A stretch of 64,000 nucleotides of DNA from Acinetobacter piscicola (GCF_015218165.1 NZ_CP048659.1:806001-870000); one strand, 5' to 3'. Numbered from the stretch's first letter, positions 31,200 to 40,455 are shown. The notes: generated by a model from the letters alone, not told the origin. Numbers and translations: made by a program.

Positions 31200-31218
31200 A
31201 TAGTGTCTTATAGCCTAT
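31200..31218 (-). promoter_or_regulatory. Candidate NrtR operator, proximal copy
   Basis: On the minus strand this reads ATAGGCTATAAGACACTAT, an imperfect palindrome that matches the distal copy at 15 of 19 positions. It ends 15 bp before the prs start codon, where repressor binding would block transcription or its start. Confidence 0.55.
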
Positions 31219-31224
31219 ATAAAT

Positions 31225-31243
31225 ATAGTGTCACAAAGACTAT
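31225..31243 (-). promoter_or_regulatory. Candidate NrtR operator, distal copy
   Basis: On the minus strand this reads ATAGTCTTTGTGACACTAT, with half-sites ATAGT and ACTAT. It is 25 bp upstream (start to start) of the proximal copy. The pair is the only such repeat noticed near the nadV-prs unit. Assignment to NrtR is by context. Confidence 0.55.
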
Positions 31244-31353
31244 TTATTTAGCAAGATTAATTTACAAAAGATTACAGATATTGAGTGGGGAAGTTGTGAA
31301 ATACGAGAATGGATTTTTAAATAATTTTTATTTTACAATGTATTATCAAGAAA

Positions 31354-31380
31354 AAATGGCAGTCAATTTGACTGCCATTT
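31354..31380. terminator. Bidirectional-type terminator downstream of the Sel1-repeat gene
   Basis: A 13-bp perfect stem AAATGGCAGTCAA / TTGACTGCCATTT with a single-base loop centre lies 33 bp beyond the stop of the minus-strand gene at 31414-32208. Confidence 0.8.
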
Positions 31381-31413
31381 TAAAAGATTTAAGTCTATAT
31401 GATATGGGGATAT

Positions 31414-32208
31414 CTATTTTTTTGCAGGATTCGCAGCTTTATTGGTAATCATTTTATTGATCGCTTCAACAGCTTCTTTGGCTGTAGGCACGTTTTGTTT
31501 GGCTAAAGCTTCATAAATTCTTTTTGCTTCAGGTAAATTCTGCTCAATGATTTCGCCTTTTACCATCATATTTGCCATTGCTAACAAAGCAGGAATATAG
31601 CCTTTTTGTGCAAGTGTTTGGATGGACTTGATGCCTTGTTGTACAGATTCGATTTTCTTATTTTTAAATCCTTGGCTAATGTCATACAGTGCTTTAGCGT
31701 GGATCGCTTGCATATTACCTTTTTTAATTAAAGGATCTAACTTTTGCAGTGCCAATTTGTCTGATTCTGCTTTGTCTTCAGAGAAAAGTTGTACAGCATA
31801 TTCGACAGTGGCATCGTCATAACCTTGTTTTGAGGACTTCTCTAAGTATTGGCGGACTTTGTTTTGATCGACTTGAACGCCTAATTCACCTGTTTGATAG
31901 GCTTTGGCAAGTGCATAACTTGCAACAGAATAACCTTTGTCAGAAGCTTGTTGGTAGTATTGCAAGGCTTTTTTAGTGTCAACTGTAGTACCTTGACCTG
32001 CTTGAGTTAAAAATGCCAAATTATATAAAGCTTGTGCATCACCTGTTTTAGCAATGCTTTCAAGTTCTTTATAGGCTGCGTTAAAATCTTTCTTTTGAAT
32101 CAGTTGTTCAACTTTTGCAAATTTGGGATCGACAGATGAGGTTTGTGGTGCTGCAAAAGCAGTTACACAAGAAAAACTGAGTAATGCAGAGAGTAGAATT
32201 TTTTTCAT
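31414..32208 (-). CDS. Secreted Sel1-like repeat (TPR-type) protein
   Basis: The 264 residues begin with a Sec signal peptide (SFSCVTAFA, cleavage near residue 19-20). They continue with Sel1-like helical repeats: GDAQALYNLAFLTQAGQGTTVDTKKALQYYQQA, then GYSVASYALAKAYQTGELGV, GYDDATVEYAVQLF and GYIPALLAMANMMVKGE. The repeats have the G-x-x-x-A-x-x-x-L-A pattern used for protein-protein contacts. The C-terminus is Lys/Ala-rich. Partner unknown; periplasmic location inferred. Confidence 0.8.
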   Translation of the reverse strand: MKKILLSALLSFSCVTAFAAPQTSSVDPKFAKVEQLIQKKDFNAAYKELESIAKTGDAQALYNLAFLTQAGQGTTVDTKKALQYYQQASDKGYSVASYALAKAYQTGELGVQVDQNKVRQYLEKSSKQGYDDATVEYAVQLFSEDKAESDKLALQKLDPLIKKGNMQAIHAKALYDISQGFKNKKIESVQQGIKSIQTLAQKGYIPALLAMANMMVKGEIIEQNLPEAKRIYEALAKQNVPTAKEAVEAINKMITNKAANPAKK

Positions 32209-32497
32209 TGATACATAACCTTATTGAAGCATTTCTTCCTGAAAGAAATTTTGTAGTTTTCGTGGCTTCATCATAAGTGCTCTAAAAATAAGATGTAAAG
32301 CCTTAAAAGGCGTGTTTTTCTTTAATTTTTGTATGGTATTGTGAGGCAAACAGATGAATAGGTGTGAAAATGTATACAAAATATTCTGTTTTTAAATATT
32401 TGTTATTTAATGTTATTTTAAAGAATATATTGTGTAGGTGACAACATCTATTCAAAAAAGTGATTATTAAACAGATGTTGTACTTCACAATGGCTTC

Positions 32498-35437
32498 TTA
32501 ATTCACCTTAAATTTACCAATCAATACTGCACCATCTTCACCTGTTTGCAGTCGATCTTTGGTCATTTTCACTCGTAAAATTTCTTCGCTTTGTTTTGAG
32601 GTTCCCCAATCACGAATTAAGCGCACAAATGCAGTCGTCGGTCCAGTCACGATTTGCTGACGGTCACCATAATAATGTGCTTTGATGCTGTATTCACCTT
32701 TCATGGGTTGCCTTAACCAAAATGCTTCAGGACCATAACCCCCTGTGAAATCATTGGAAATTTTACCGCCTTGTGCACTATGACGATTTGAGTAATAGGT
32801 TTTTTCCTGATTCGGGTCGACCACCCACAAATCCATATCTGAATTATCACTGTCCCATGTCAGTACCACACGAATTCCCACAGGTAGATTACGAATTAAT
32901 TTTTTGTCGATGTCTTTGATCGCAGGGCTGTTTGGTGCTTTGGCAATAAAGTTGTTTAATTCATCTACAGCAATTAAATGAATACCACCAAAACGCTGAT
33001 CCCATTCATGACTTACCACATGGTACATGGTGCGAATTGCATCATCATATTGTTTGTTTTCTGCATAGGCCAAAGCAAGATCACGCCAAGATTGTGGCTC
33101 TTCTTCTGCCATGTTTAAAACTTTTTGATAAATCACAATCGCATCTCCATATTGTTGGAGCAACATGAGCTGCTGACCCAATAATCGTAGAACATGACGA
33201 TTTTCCAGATTTAATTCAGCTAAATTTGAAATGACCAAAACGGCTTCATCATGTAAGCCTTTTTGCTTAAAAATCTCCGCAACAGTTAAATAAAATGATG
33301 GATTGTTTAAGTTATTTTCACGTTCATCTAAATAGATTTGGTACGCTTGTTGTTTCGATGCTTTTTCTAAACGTGCGACATAGGGTGCGTCATCTTTCCA
33401 TGCCTGAATCTCAATCGTAATATTTTGTGGTGTATTGCTGCTGCGTTGCTGTGCCTTTTGACTGCGGCTTTGTAAAACTTCTCTTGTTTCGGTTGTAGCC
33501 GCAACTGAATCTGTCGCAATTGCATCTGCTGCATATTCAGCAGAGACAGGTGCGGGCATTTGAGGAGCAGGTGCAACTTCAACTACAGGTGCATTGGCCA
33601 TTTTTTCGGTATGACTTGGCTTGATTTTTTGTTTCGGAAAATCTTTTTCCCACCAATGTTGATGTTCTTTATATTCATCAATACTGCGGGCAAGAGCTTG
33701 CTGCTGTTTTTGCTGCATACTTTGTTGTTGAGCAGTGATGCGTTGTTCATACTCCGCTTTTAAGCTTGCAGGTGGTTGAATTTTATATTGTACATAATCA
33801 TCTAAATTTTCTAAGACAATCAAAGAGGTGTTAGGCGTCACAAGGTTAAAGTCTTGTGCAAGATTTTGAATGGCTTGTTCATTCAGCGTTTCTTGTGGCA
33901 GTAGTTGTGCGACTTTTTGTTTTGCCCAAAGTGCTGCGACTTGTTGACTGTTCAAACTGTTGTTAAAGGGCAATTGTAAAGTTTGTTGTTGCTCGCCATT
34001 GTTTAATTTTAGCTTTAAGGCGGCTTGATCCCCGACCAGGGGTGAATATTTGCCAAACACGCGCACAATTCCATTTTCAGGAAAATACGATGGAATATAT
34101 AATTCACTGATGCCATTACCATCGACTTGAATTAAACGGCTTTGATCATGGAGTAGGGCATGTTGTGCTTGTTTAAACTCATTTGTATTTTGCCAAAATA
34201 GATATTGCCCATGATTTTTTTCGGCAAGTTGACGTAATTGTTGATGATCTAAGTTCAGGGCATTGCCTTGAATCGTATATAAACGTTGCTTGTCACTGAG
34301 TTGAATGTTTTGTTGCAGACCATAGTTGTCTAAGCCATCACTAAACAATAAATATTCTTGAATATTGCTGTTGTTTTTCCAGTCAGAAAGATGCGTTGCC
34401 CCATCGTATACTACATTTTCCAAGAACTTTTTCAGTGCTGACCAATCTCCATTTTTAATTTTAAAGCTTTGTGGTGCAGAGGCTTTATAACGTAACAGAG
34501 TTAATTCAACGGTCGCATTTTGTATCTTTTGAAAATATGCATCGAGTAAGGCAAGTTCACTTTGTAGATCACGTTGTCGAGCAGACAAAGACGTATCCCA
34601 TAAAATGCCAATATTTTCTGGTAGCGGACGTGCTTGTGACATATCCACGACAGGAATTTCGGCATAAAAATAATCAGCATTTTTAAAATGTTGTGTAAAT
34701 AGTTGGGCTTGTTGACTAGTAGGAATCAAAATATCGATGTGTTTGAGATCGGTGAGTTTTGGATTTTTAAGCGTTGCACGATATTCATTTTTTGCGTTGC
34801 GAGTAAAGGTTAACTGCTCACTTTTAGGTATATTTTCAACACCTTTTATGCTGATCTCAAGCTGATAATTTTGCACTTGATTGGCAAATTGTAAGGGTAA
34901 GCGATAGCGTTTATCTTGTGAACTCTGGCTTAACGCTTCTTGGTAACGAATACGAACCGTGCGCGTACCTTGTGCAGGAATTGGGTAGACTCGCAGCTTA
35001 AAATTATTGCCTTGAGTCTGTTCAAGCAAAGCAGGGTCTACATTACGCCGTTCAATGGCTTCAAAAACTTGCTGTCCTTTGGCTTTGGGCACAGGTACAG
35101 CATCACGCATTTCACCATTGATGTCCAAAGCCAGCGCCGTAATTTGTTGACCTTCTTGCAATGGGAACTCTAAATTTCCTTCTAGTGGTCGCGTATTTGG
35201 ATTATATAATTGCATTTCCACGGTTGTTTCAGCTAAACCATTGATGATTTCCACTTGTGTTTTGACACTTTTCAGTTGAATTGCTGTTTCATTTTTTGCT
35301 GTGATAATTTGAATGGGGCGTGGCATGATTTCAACGGGTGAGGTAGCAATACGAGGCTCTATCACTACGTCTTTGGCAGTCGAAAAAGTCAATGGTGTTA
35401 GGCTTAAGATTACGCAGGTGATTAGATTTTTTTTCAT
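32498..35437 (-). CDS. Secreted VIT/VWA/DUF2135 multi-domain protein
   Basis: The 979 residues start with a signal peptide (cleavage near ...FSTAKD). A VIT domain at about 40-165 (VSLKS-like start, LYNPNTRPLEGNLEFPL, VYPIPAQGTRTVRIRY) is followed by a VWA domain at about 270-400. Its MIDAS elements DTSLS, GATHL and FSDGLDN are present. A long Gln-rich coil/linker (about 540-640) and TPR-like helices (about 700-850) follow. The C-terminal DUF2135-type beta domain (VLTWDSDNSDMDLWVVDP, GGYGPEAFW) ends the protein. Probably a periplasmic or surface scaffold; role unknown. Confidence 0.85.
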   Translation of the reverse strand: MKKNLITCVILSLTPLTFSTAKDVVIEPRIATSPVEIMPRPIQIITAKNETAIQLKSVKTQVEIINGLAETTVEMQLYNPNTRPLEGNLEFPLQEGQQITALALDINGEMRDAVPVPKAKGQQVFEAIERRNVDPALLEQTQGNNFKLRVYPIPAQGTRTVRIRYQEALSQSSQDKRYRLPLQFANQVQNYQLEISIKGVENIPKSEQLTFTRNAKNEYRATLKNPKLTDLKHIDILIPTSQQAQLFTQHFKNADYFYAEIPVVDMSQARPLPENIGILWDTSLSARQRDLQSELALLDAYFQKIQNATVELTLLRYKASAPQSFKIKNGDWSALKKFLENVVYDGATHLSDWKNNSNIQEYLLFSDGLDNYGLQQNIQLSDKQRLYTIQGNALNLDHQQLRQLAEKNHGQYLFWQNTNEFKQAQHALLHDQSRLIQVDGNGISELYIPSYFPENGIVRVFGKYSPLVGDQAALKLKLNNGEQQQTLQLPFNNSLNSQQVAALWAKQKVAQLLPQETLNEQAIQNLAQDFNLVTPNTSLIVLENLDDYVQYKIQPPASLKAEYEQRITAQQQSMQQKQQQALARSIDEYKEHQHWWEKDFPKQKIKPSHTEKMANAPVVEVAPAPQMPAPVSAEYAADAIATDSVAATTETREVLQSRSQKAQQRSSNTPQNITIEIQAWKDDAPYVARLEKASKQQAYQIYLDERENNLNNPSFYLTVAEIFKQKGLHDEAVLVISNLAELNLENRHVLRLLGQQLMLLQQYGDAIVIYQKVLNMAEEEPQSWRDLALAYAENKQYDDAIRTMYHVVSHEWDQRFGGIHLIAVDELNNFIAKAPNSPAIKDIDKKLIRNLPVGIRVVLTWDSDNSDMDLWVVDPNQEKTYYSNRHSAQGGKISNDFTGGYGPEAFWLRQPMKGEYSIKAHYYGDRQQIVTGPTTAFVRLIRDWGTSKQSEEILRVKMTKDRLQTGEDGAVLIGKFKVN

Positions 35438-35590
35438 CGTTTTAAGTTCTTAAAAATAAAGGTTTATGATGTTTTTTTACAGCGAAAATAATCAATAAAA
35501 GTATGAATGTATGAAAATAATTTCACAGGTGTCAGAGGTTAAATATAACTGAAAAAATAAGTTTCGAAAATGATATTGTGATTGTAAAAA

Positions 35591-35625
35591 AGGATGGTGG
35601 AGCGTAGGTGAATCGTCACCATCCT
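35591..35625 (-). terminator. Terminator after dsbC
   Basis: A 9-bp stem AGGATGGTG / CACCATCCT with a 17-nt loop is followed on the minus strand by TTTTTT. Confidence 0.82.
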
Positions 35626-35632
35626 AATAGTT

Positions 35633-36331
35633 TTATTTTAGAATTTTTTCTAAGTCTTCTGCACTACGAATACCCGAAATACGAGTACCATCTTTTAAGA
35701 AAAAGGTCGGTGTACCCTCAACTTCAAGTTGCTTGCCTAAATCTGCGATTTTCGTGATGGGTGTAGCACATACTTTATGATTTGAGGGTTGTTTTTTCTC
35801 AAGTGTATAGTCGAGCCATGCTTGATATGGGTTTTTTGAACACCAAATTTGGTTAGCAATATTCACTGCATTAGGATGCAAAGTTGGAATTGGATACAAG
35901 AATAAATACACAGTCAAGTTGTCAATTTTTTGGAGTTCATGCTCAAATTTTTGACAATATGGACAGTCAGGATCACTAAATAAATAGATGACACGTTCAC
36001 CTTTACCTTTGACTTTTTTAATGGCTTGGTTCAGTGGAAGTTGTGCAATGTCTATTTTACTTAAAACTTGCATACTTTCTTCTGTTAAGTTTTTTTGCTG
36101 TTTTAAATCAATGAGATTACCGACAAAAAAGTATTTTGCATCATCGGTGGTATAGACAATGCGCCCACCCATATAGACTTCATAGATATCTTTCACAGCA
36201 GATGTTCTGACAGATTTAACAGGAATATCTGGAAAATTTTGTTTAAGATTTTTTTCTACGGTTTTAATGTCTGCATGACTTGCAGTCATGGCAAAAAAGC
36301 TCAGACTAAGCGCAGTAAACCACGTTTTCAT
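35633..36331 (-). CDS. dsbC: Periplasmic thiol:disulfide isomerase DsbC
   Basis: DsbC is a V-shaped dimeric periplasmic isomerase that repairs wrong disulfides and is kept reduced by DsbD. From the ATG at 36331 there is a 20-residue signal peptide (ending ASHA), a dimerisation domain (21-80) and a thioredoxin fold with active site CPYC (C123-C126). A second Cys pair (IWCSKN and HKVCAT) and the cis-Pro loop (VEGTPTFFL) are also present. A TTG two codons upstream is a weaker start. The length (232) is typical. Confidence 0.93.
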   Translation of the reverse strand: MKTWFTALSLSFFAMTASHADIKTVEKNLKQNFPDIPVKSVRTSAVKDIYEVYMGGRIVYTTDDAKYFFVGNLIDLKQQKNLTEESMQVLSKIDIAQLPLNQAIKKVKGKGERVIYLFSDPDCPYCQKFEHELQKIDNLTVYLFLYPIPTLHPNAVNIANQIWCSKNPYQAWLDYTLEKKQPSNHKVCATPITKIADLGKQLEVEGTPTFFLKDGTRISGIRSAEDLEKILK

Positions 36332-36429
36332 AATCAATCTCGAAAAAATATTGGTTGGATATTGGCGTAGTTATTTAAAAAAATATAGCCTATTCCTGTA
36401 ATTATTTTATTGAGAAAAATTATTAAAAT

Positions 36430-36759
36430 TTATGCAAAATCATCTAAATAAGGTGGAATGATATCCTGTAGCAGTTCGATCAGTGCTTCATCCATATAGT
36501 GATAATCATCAGGAATATCCAGTACGATGATTTTCTTATGTTGTAACTGTTTGGGAAACTTTTCTTTGATATTTTGCTTATGCTTTTGTTCCATCACAAA
36601 AATAAGATCTGCCCAAGCAATATCTTTGGATGAAAGGGTATGTTTCGCGTGACGACTAGTGCCTGCCGAGCGGGTTTTAATGCCATAACCCACGGCAAAG
36701 ACATGCTCTGCGGTGGGACTACGCCATTGGTTACGACTACAAATAAAAAGAATATTCAA
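36430..36759 (-). CDS. Small protein tyrosine phosphatase-like protein (COG4551 type)
   Basis: This is a low-molecular-weight tyrosine phosphatase-like domain of only 109 residues. The phosphate-binding loop CSRNQWRS (C7-x5-R13-S) is intact, and DIPDDY near residue 85 could supply the general acid. The start is TTG and overlaps the stop of the upstream gene (TTGA), so translation is probably coupled. Compared with classical LMW-PTP (about 150 residues) it is short, matching a distinct small family whose substrates are not known. Confidence 0.75.
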   Translation of the reverse strand: MNILFICSRNQWRSPTAEHVFAVGYGIKTRSAGTSRHAKHTLSSKDIAWADLIFVMEQKHKQNIKEKFPKQLQHKKIIVLDIPDDYHYMDEALIELLQDIIPPYLDDFA

Positions 36760-37046
36760 TTGATAGAATTCCAGTATTCATGTTGAGCATTGAGTCGTCT
36801 TTGTTGGTTGGAGATTCGTGGATATTCAAAGCCTAATTGCATTGCTCGTTTTAATTTAAATGGTCGCCCTGACATTAAGTTAAAGCGTTTTTCAGGCTTC
36901 CAGAATGTTGAAGTATGTCTGCAATCACGCCCACGATATAAAAATTTGTTTTTACGTCGCCATGCTCGGTTACGTTTTGGGGTGTGTGGCGGTGCTTTGG
37001 TTTGCTCTAAAACTAAATAGTGAGTGTCCATTATTTTAAAACTCAT
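36756..37046 (-). CDS. Hypothetical basic protein coupled to the phosphatase gene
   Basis: No family recognised. About 96 residues from ATG 37046, very rich in Arg/Lys/Pro (APPHTPKRNRAWRRKNKFLY, then WKPEKRFNLMSGRPFKLKRA), with a mostly polar C-terminus. Its stop TGA overlaps the TTG start of the phosphatase. A TTG at 37118 in the same frame would add 24 residues. The charge suggests binding to nucleic acid or another polyanion, but that is only inference. Confidence 0.5.
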   Translation of the reverse strand: MSFKIMDTHYLVLEQTKAPPHTPKRNRAWRRKNKFLYRGRDCRHTSTFWKPEKRFNLMSGRPFKLKRAMQLGFEYPRISNQQRRLNAQHEYWNSIN

Positions 37047-37219
37047 GAGTTGATCGGGTTCAGCAGCCGCGATAACACATGATGTGGCAATTTTATCGGC
37101 ATCCTTCGCTTTAGACAAGATTGAAATAGAGGAATGACCGCTTTTGTTGCATTTTCAAATAGGTTTTTGCTGTAGATTTTGTTTAAATTCTCCTATTCAA
37201 TTGAACTGTAGAGTAGAGC

Positions 37220-37465
37220 ATGTTTATTAAAACCATTAAGCGCAATTATTCAAAAGTGTTTGAAGATGAAAGTATTGCAGATGCAGATAAAATTGATGCT
37301 TTATTGATGAAATTGGGCAGTGAATATCTGATCAGTAAAGAAGATCGGGTTTATATTTTTCAAAAAGGCGATTTGACGGCAAAATTTGATGCAAAACATG
37401 CCCGTGCCTATCATTTTAAAGACTATGTTTGTAAAGATATGAATAAGCTGTTTCATGGTTTTTAA
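37220..37465 (+). CDS. Hypothetical small protein
   Basis: Function unknown. The 81 residues show no signal or membrane segment and have an alternating charged composition (FEDESIADADKIDALLMKLG, then KEDRVYIFQKGDLTAKFDAK). The start has a weak purine-rich GAGTAGAG element upstream. It is divergent from the basic protein/phosphatase pair. Confidence 0.5.
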   Translation: MFIKTIKRNYSKVFEDESIADADKIDALLMKLGSEYLISKEDRVYIFQKGDLTAKFDAKHARAYHFKDYVCKDMNKLFHGF

Positions 37466-37713
37466 GACAAGAATATTTACTTTAACTGAGTTAAATCATT
37501 GAGTTGAGCAGTAAAGTAAGCTTTGCGGCTCACTGACTTTAAATCGAGATATGGCACACTGATGTAGATGCATGCTTTAAAATTGTAAACTTGATTTTTA
37601 ATTTATTTTAAAATTATATAAAACAATCATATAGCTTGATTTTTTCTTTTTTAAAAGAATCTTGTGATCTGTTGTTTATTCAGTTTATATTATAAAAATT
37701 CATATTGAATTAG

Positions 37714-38904
37714 ATGAATGCAATAATGATAAAAATAGGGTCAATATTACTCATCAGCTTAATGTGTTCAACAAGCATTTTCGCTGAGCAACCAAAATTG
37801 GTTCCACATCCAATTCACCTGAAAAATGGTCAGCAATTTTCCTTAAATTTACCTGCAAATTACGAGATTATTCCTGCTGCGGAAGGCTTAAAACGTGTAC
37901 GTTTTTTTGCTAAATCTCCAGACGGTAGAATGTTTGTCACCGATATGTATGACCTGTCTGATAATAATAAAGGCAGTATTTATATTTTAGATGAATGGAA
38001 TCCACAAACAGGAAAGTTCAGCAAAATCACACCTTATCTGACAGGTTTAAAAAATCCAAACTCAGTACAATTTTATACAGATGCGGGCGGGCAGGATTGG
38101 ATCTATATTGCAGAAACCCATCAACTCACCCGTCGTAAATTCACGCAAGGTGAAATAAAACCTTCGGCTAAGTCTGAAGTTCTGGCGACTTTTCCTGATT
38201 ATGGCTTAAGTTATAAATATGGCGGTTGGCATCTGACACGAACGATAGCAGTTGGTGGCAATGGTAAAATTTATGTTTCAGTCGGTTCAAGTTGCAATGC
38301 CTGTGTAGAGAAAGAACAAGTTCGGGCAACTGTTTTGGAAATGAACCCTGATGGTTCAGAGCAGAAAATTTATGCTTCAGGTTTACGTAATGCAGTGGGT
38401 TTGAAATGGATTGGCAACTTTTTATTTGCCACCAATCAAGGCTCAGATCATTTAGGGAAAAATAAACCTGATGAAACATTTTATGCACTAAAAGCGAATA
38501 CTGATTATGGTTGGCCATCTTGTTATTCAGCGGGTGGAAAAGTTTTTGCAGACCCTAAGTTTAAACGTGCCTCAGGCTGTAAAAATGTGCCATCGCCTTA
38601 TGCCTATTTCCCATCGCATTCTTCGGCCTTAGGTTTTGATTATTTTGATGATCCGAACACGGATGACACGATTAAAAATGCTTTTTTAGTCGCATTACAC
38701 GGTTCAACCGATGCAAAGATTGGTCATGGTTATAAAATTGTGATGATGCGTAAAGGGCAAAAACTTGAAACCTTTATGGATGGTTTTTTAGTGGGTAAAA
38801 AAGTAAATGGTCGACCTGCTGATATTTATAAAATTGATGCAAATTCATTTTATTTTTCCGATGATCGGGGTGGGGTGGTTTATTATGTGAGGAAGAAAGA
38901 TTAG
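37714..38904 (+). CDS. Secreted PQQ-type glucose/sorbosone dehydrogenase-like protein
   Basis: This is a six-bladed beta-propeller of the soluble aldose/L-sorbosone dehydrogenase family. A signal peptide (cleavage after SIFA) precedes 370 mature residues. Family blocks include AKSPDGRMFVTDMYD, LKNPNSVQFY, IAETHQLTRRK, GKIYVSVGSSCNAC (with Cys in the loop), ASGLRNAVGLKW, NQGSDHLGKNKPDE, YGWPSCYSAGG and KVNGRPADIYKI. It probably oxidises a periplasmic sugar or related polyol with PQQ; substrate not readable. Confidence 0.75.
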   Translation: MNAIMIKIGSILLISLMCSTSIFAEQPKLVPHPIHLKNGQQFSLNLPANYEIIPAAEGLKRVRFFAKSPDGRMFVTDMYDLSDNNKGSIYILDEWNPQTGKFSKITPYLTGLKNPNSVQFYTDAGGQDWIYIAETHQLTRRKFTQGEIKPSAKSEVLATFPDYGLSYKYGGWHLTRTIAVGGNGKIYVSVGSSCNACVEKEQVRATVLEMNPDGSEQKIYASGLRNAVGLKWIGNFLFATNQGSDHLGKNKPDETFYALKANTDYGWPSCYSAGGKVFADPKFKRASGCKNVPSPYAYFPSHSSALGFDYFDDPNTDDTIKNAFLVALHGSTDAKIGHGYKIVMMRKGQKLETFMDGFLVGKKVNGRPADIYKIDANSFYFSDDRGGVVYYVRKKD

Positions 38905-39489
38905 TCATCAATTTTAGAGGCTATTTTTGTCTATTTTCAATTACATATTAGATGCTTGTTAAAATATACTCGTAGAACTCTTAATTTTGATTTGAAAATG
39001 ACTTTCATAATTGCTCTATTTGAAACTAAAAAATAGATTATAAAAAATCGAATTCCTCATGAATTGATGAGCAGCTTCCTTGCCTTTGGAGTTGTAAATT
39101 TCTTTTAGCAAAAGTTTTTGTTGCTGTTCTACTGTTTCTAAATTTTCATATGGGATTTTACGGATTGATCTTGCTTGACGGATGGGTATTAAATTCTTTC
39201 GGAAATTTTTAAAACACGTATAGATTTCATTTGAAAAATATGGGGTGGTATTGTCTGAGCAGAACTCAGATAAAGCGAGATGCAATAATCATTGATTCCT
39301 TTTAGGAGTATGTTGTATAGCATTGTTGATCGTATTTTTGTAGCTTGGATCAGGTGCTAAAAAACATAAAAAGGCGGCAATGATTTTTCCTTGCCATCCA
39401 TATTTTGACATTAAGTCAGTTATGACATCTTCATCAATAATGCTCAGAGATTTATGTAAAATATAATAAAAATCTAAAGGTTGATATTT

Positions 39490-40277
39490 GGTGGTGTTTC
39501 AAAAAGTATGCTGAAACAAAGCAGGTTGAATTTTGATAAAATAGAGAAATGCGAATAACTCTAGAAATCAAATGTCCAACCTGCCTCAGTGACAGTATAA
39601 AGAAAAATGGCATCAAAGTAGATGGGAAACAAAACTATCAGTGCAAAGACTGTAAACGTCAGTTTATTGGTGACCATGCTCTGAGCTATCTAGGATGTCA
39701 TTCAGGCATTACTCGAAAAATATTACAGTTGATGGTCAGAGGTAGTGGTATACGAGATATCGCTGAAGTTGAGCGAATCAGTATCGGTAAAGTTTTACGT
39801 ACTTTAACCGAATCGACCTACCAAATTCAGCCTAAACAAAGTCATTATGAGTCTCTTGAAGTTGATGAGTTTTGGACTTTTGTGGGAAATAAAAATAATA
39901 AACAATGGCTTATTTACGCCTACCATCGAGAAACAGGTGAGATTGTTGCTTATGTTTGGGGTAAAAGAGACTTAGCTACAGTTCAACGATTGAAGGCAAA
40001 GCTTAAACAATTAGGTATTCACTACACCCGAATTGCAAGTGATCATTGGGACAGTTTCATAACTGCTTTTAAAAACTGCAAGCAAAGTATTGGTAAATTT
40101 TTTACTGTAGGTATTGAAGGTAATAATTGCAAAATAAGGCATCGAATTAGGCGCGGTTTTAGAAGGAGTTGTAATTTTTCAAAAAAGATTGAAAACCATT
40201 TTAAAGCTTTCGACTTAACCTTTTTTTACATCAATAATGGCTTCATTTAATGTCAGCATACTTTTTGAAACACCACC
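39490..40277 (+). mobile_element. IS1-family insertion sequence, 788 bp
   Basis: Perfect 25-bp terminal inverted repeats start GGTGGTGTTTCAAAAAG at the left, with the exact complement at the right. The heptamer GATATTT flanks both ends (39483-39489 and 40278-40284) as a target duplication, slightly shorter than the usual 8-9 bp. It encodes a single uninterrupted IS1-type transposase. Perfect ends and duplication suggest recent insertion. Confidence 0.93.
39549..40250 (+). CDS. IS1-family transposase (single-frame InsAB)
   Basis: The 233 residues join an InsA-like N-terminus with a CxxC...CxxC zinc finger (CPTCLSDS, YQCKDCKRQ) and helix-turn-helix (IRDIAEVERISIGKVLRTL) to an InsB-like catalytic domain. 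That domain has LEVDEFWTFVG, SDHWDSF and a C-terminal HRIRRGFRRSCNFSKK block. In classical IS1 the two parts are joined by frameshifting; here they are in one frame. Confidence 0.9.
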   Translation: MRITLEIKCPTCLSDSIKKNGIKVDGKQNYQCKDCKRQFIGDHALSYLGCHSGITRKILQLMVRGSGIRDIAEVERISIGKVLRTLTESTYQIQPKQSHYESLEVDEFWTFVGNKNNKQWLIYAYHRETGEIVAYVWGKRDLATVQRLKAKLKQLGIHYTRIASDHWDSFITAFKNCKQSIGKFFTVGIEGNNCKIRHRIRRGFRRSCNFSKKIENHFKAFDLTFFYINNGFI

Positions 40278-40455
40278 GATATTTTAAATTTGGATAAGCA
40301 GTTAAAATATTGCTTAGTTCATCAGCGAGTTGAACATGATGTAATAAAAATGGAAGAGCTGTTTGATGACGAGCTAATGTTAAATAAGGTAATTGAAATA
40401 AAAAAGATAAATCAGCAGGCGCACATTTCATAATGATCATCTACTTTGGAAAAGA

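Larger units (their letters stand above)
39016..40440 (-). pseudogene. Gene split by an IS1-family insertion (DUF6000-like)
   Basis: Minus-strand gene starting at ATG 40440. Removing the insertion (39490-40277) and one copy of the 7-bp duplication joins 40440-40278 to 39482-39292 in frame (118 codons, ...TAYPNLKYQPLDFYYIL...). The joined frame reaches TGA at 39291-39289, then stays open to 39016 (HLALSEFCSDNTTPYFSNE...). The block DLMSKYGWQGKIIAAFL resembles DUF6000 proteins, which are about 200 residues. If so, the TGA is a second lesion; otherwise the last piece may be a separate remnant. Confidence 0.72.

Noticed and set aside
31203..31448. 81-codon frame overlapping the prs promoter region and the Sel1-repeat terminator
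   Set aside because: It covers operator-like palindromes and a terminator hairpin and looks non-coding.
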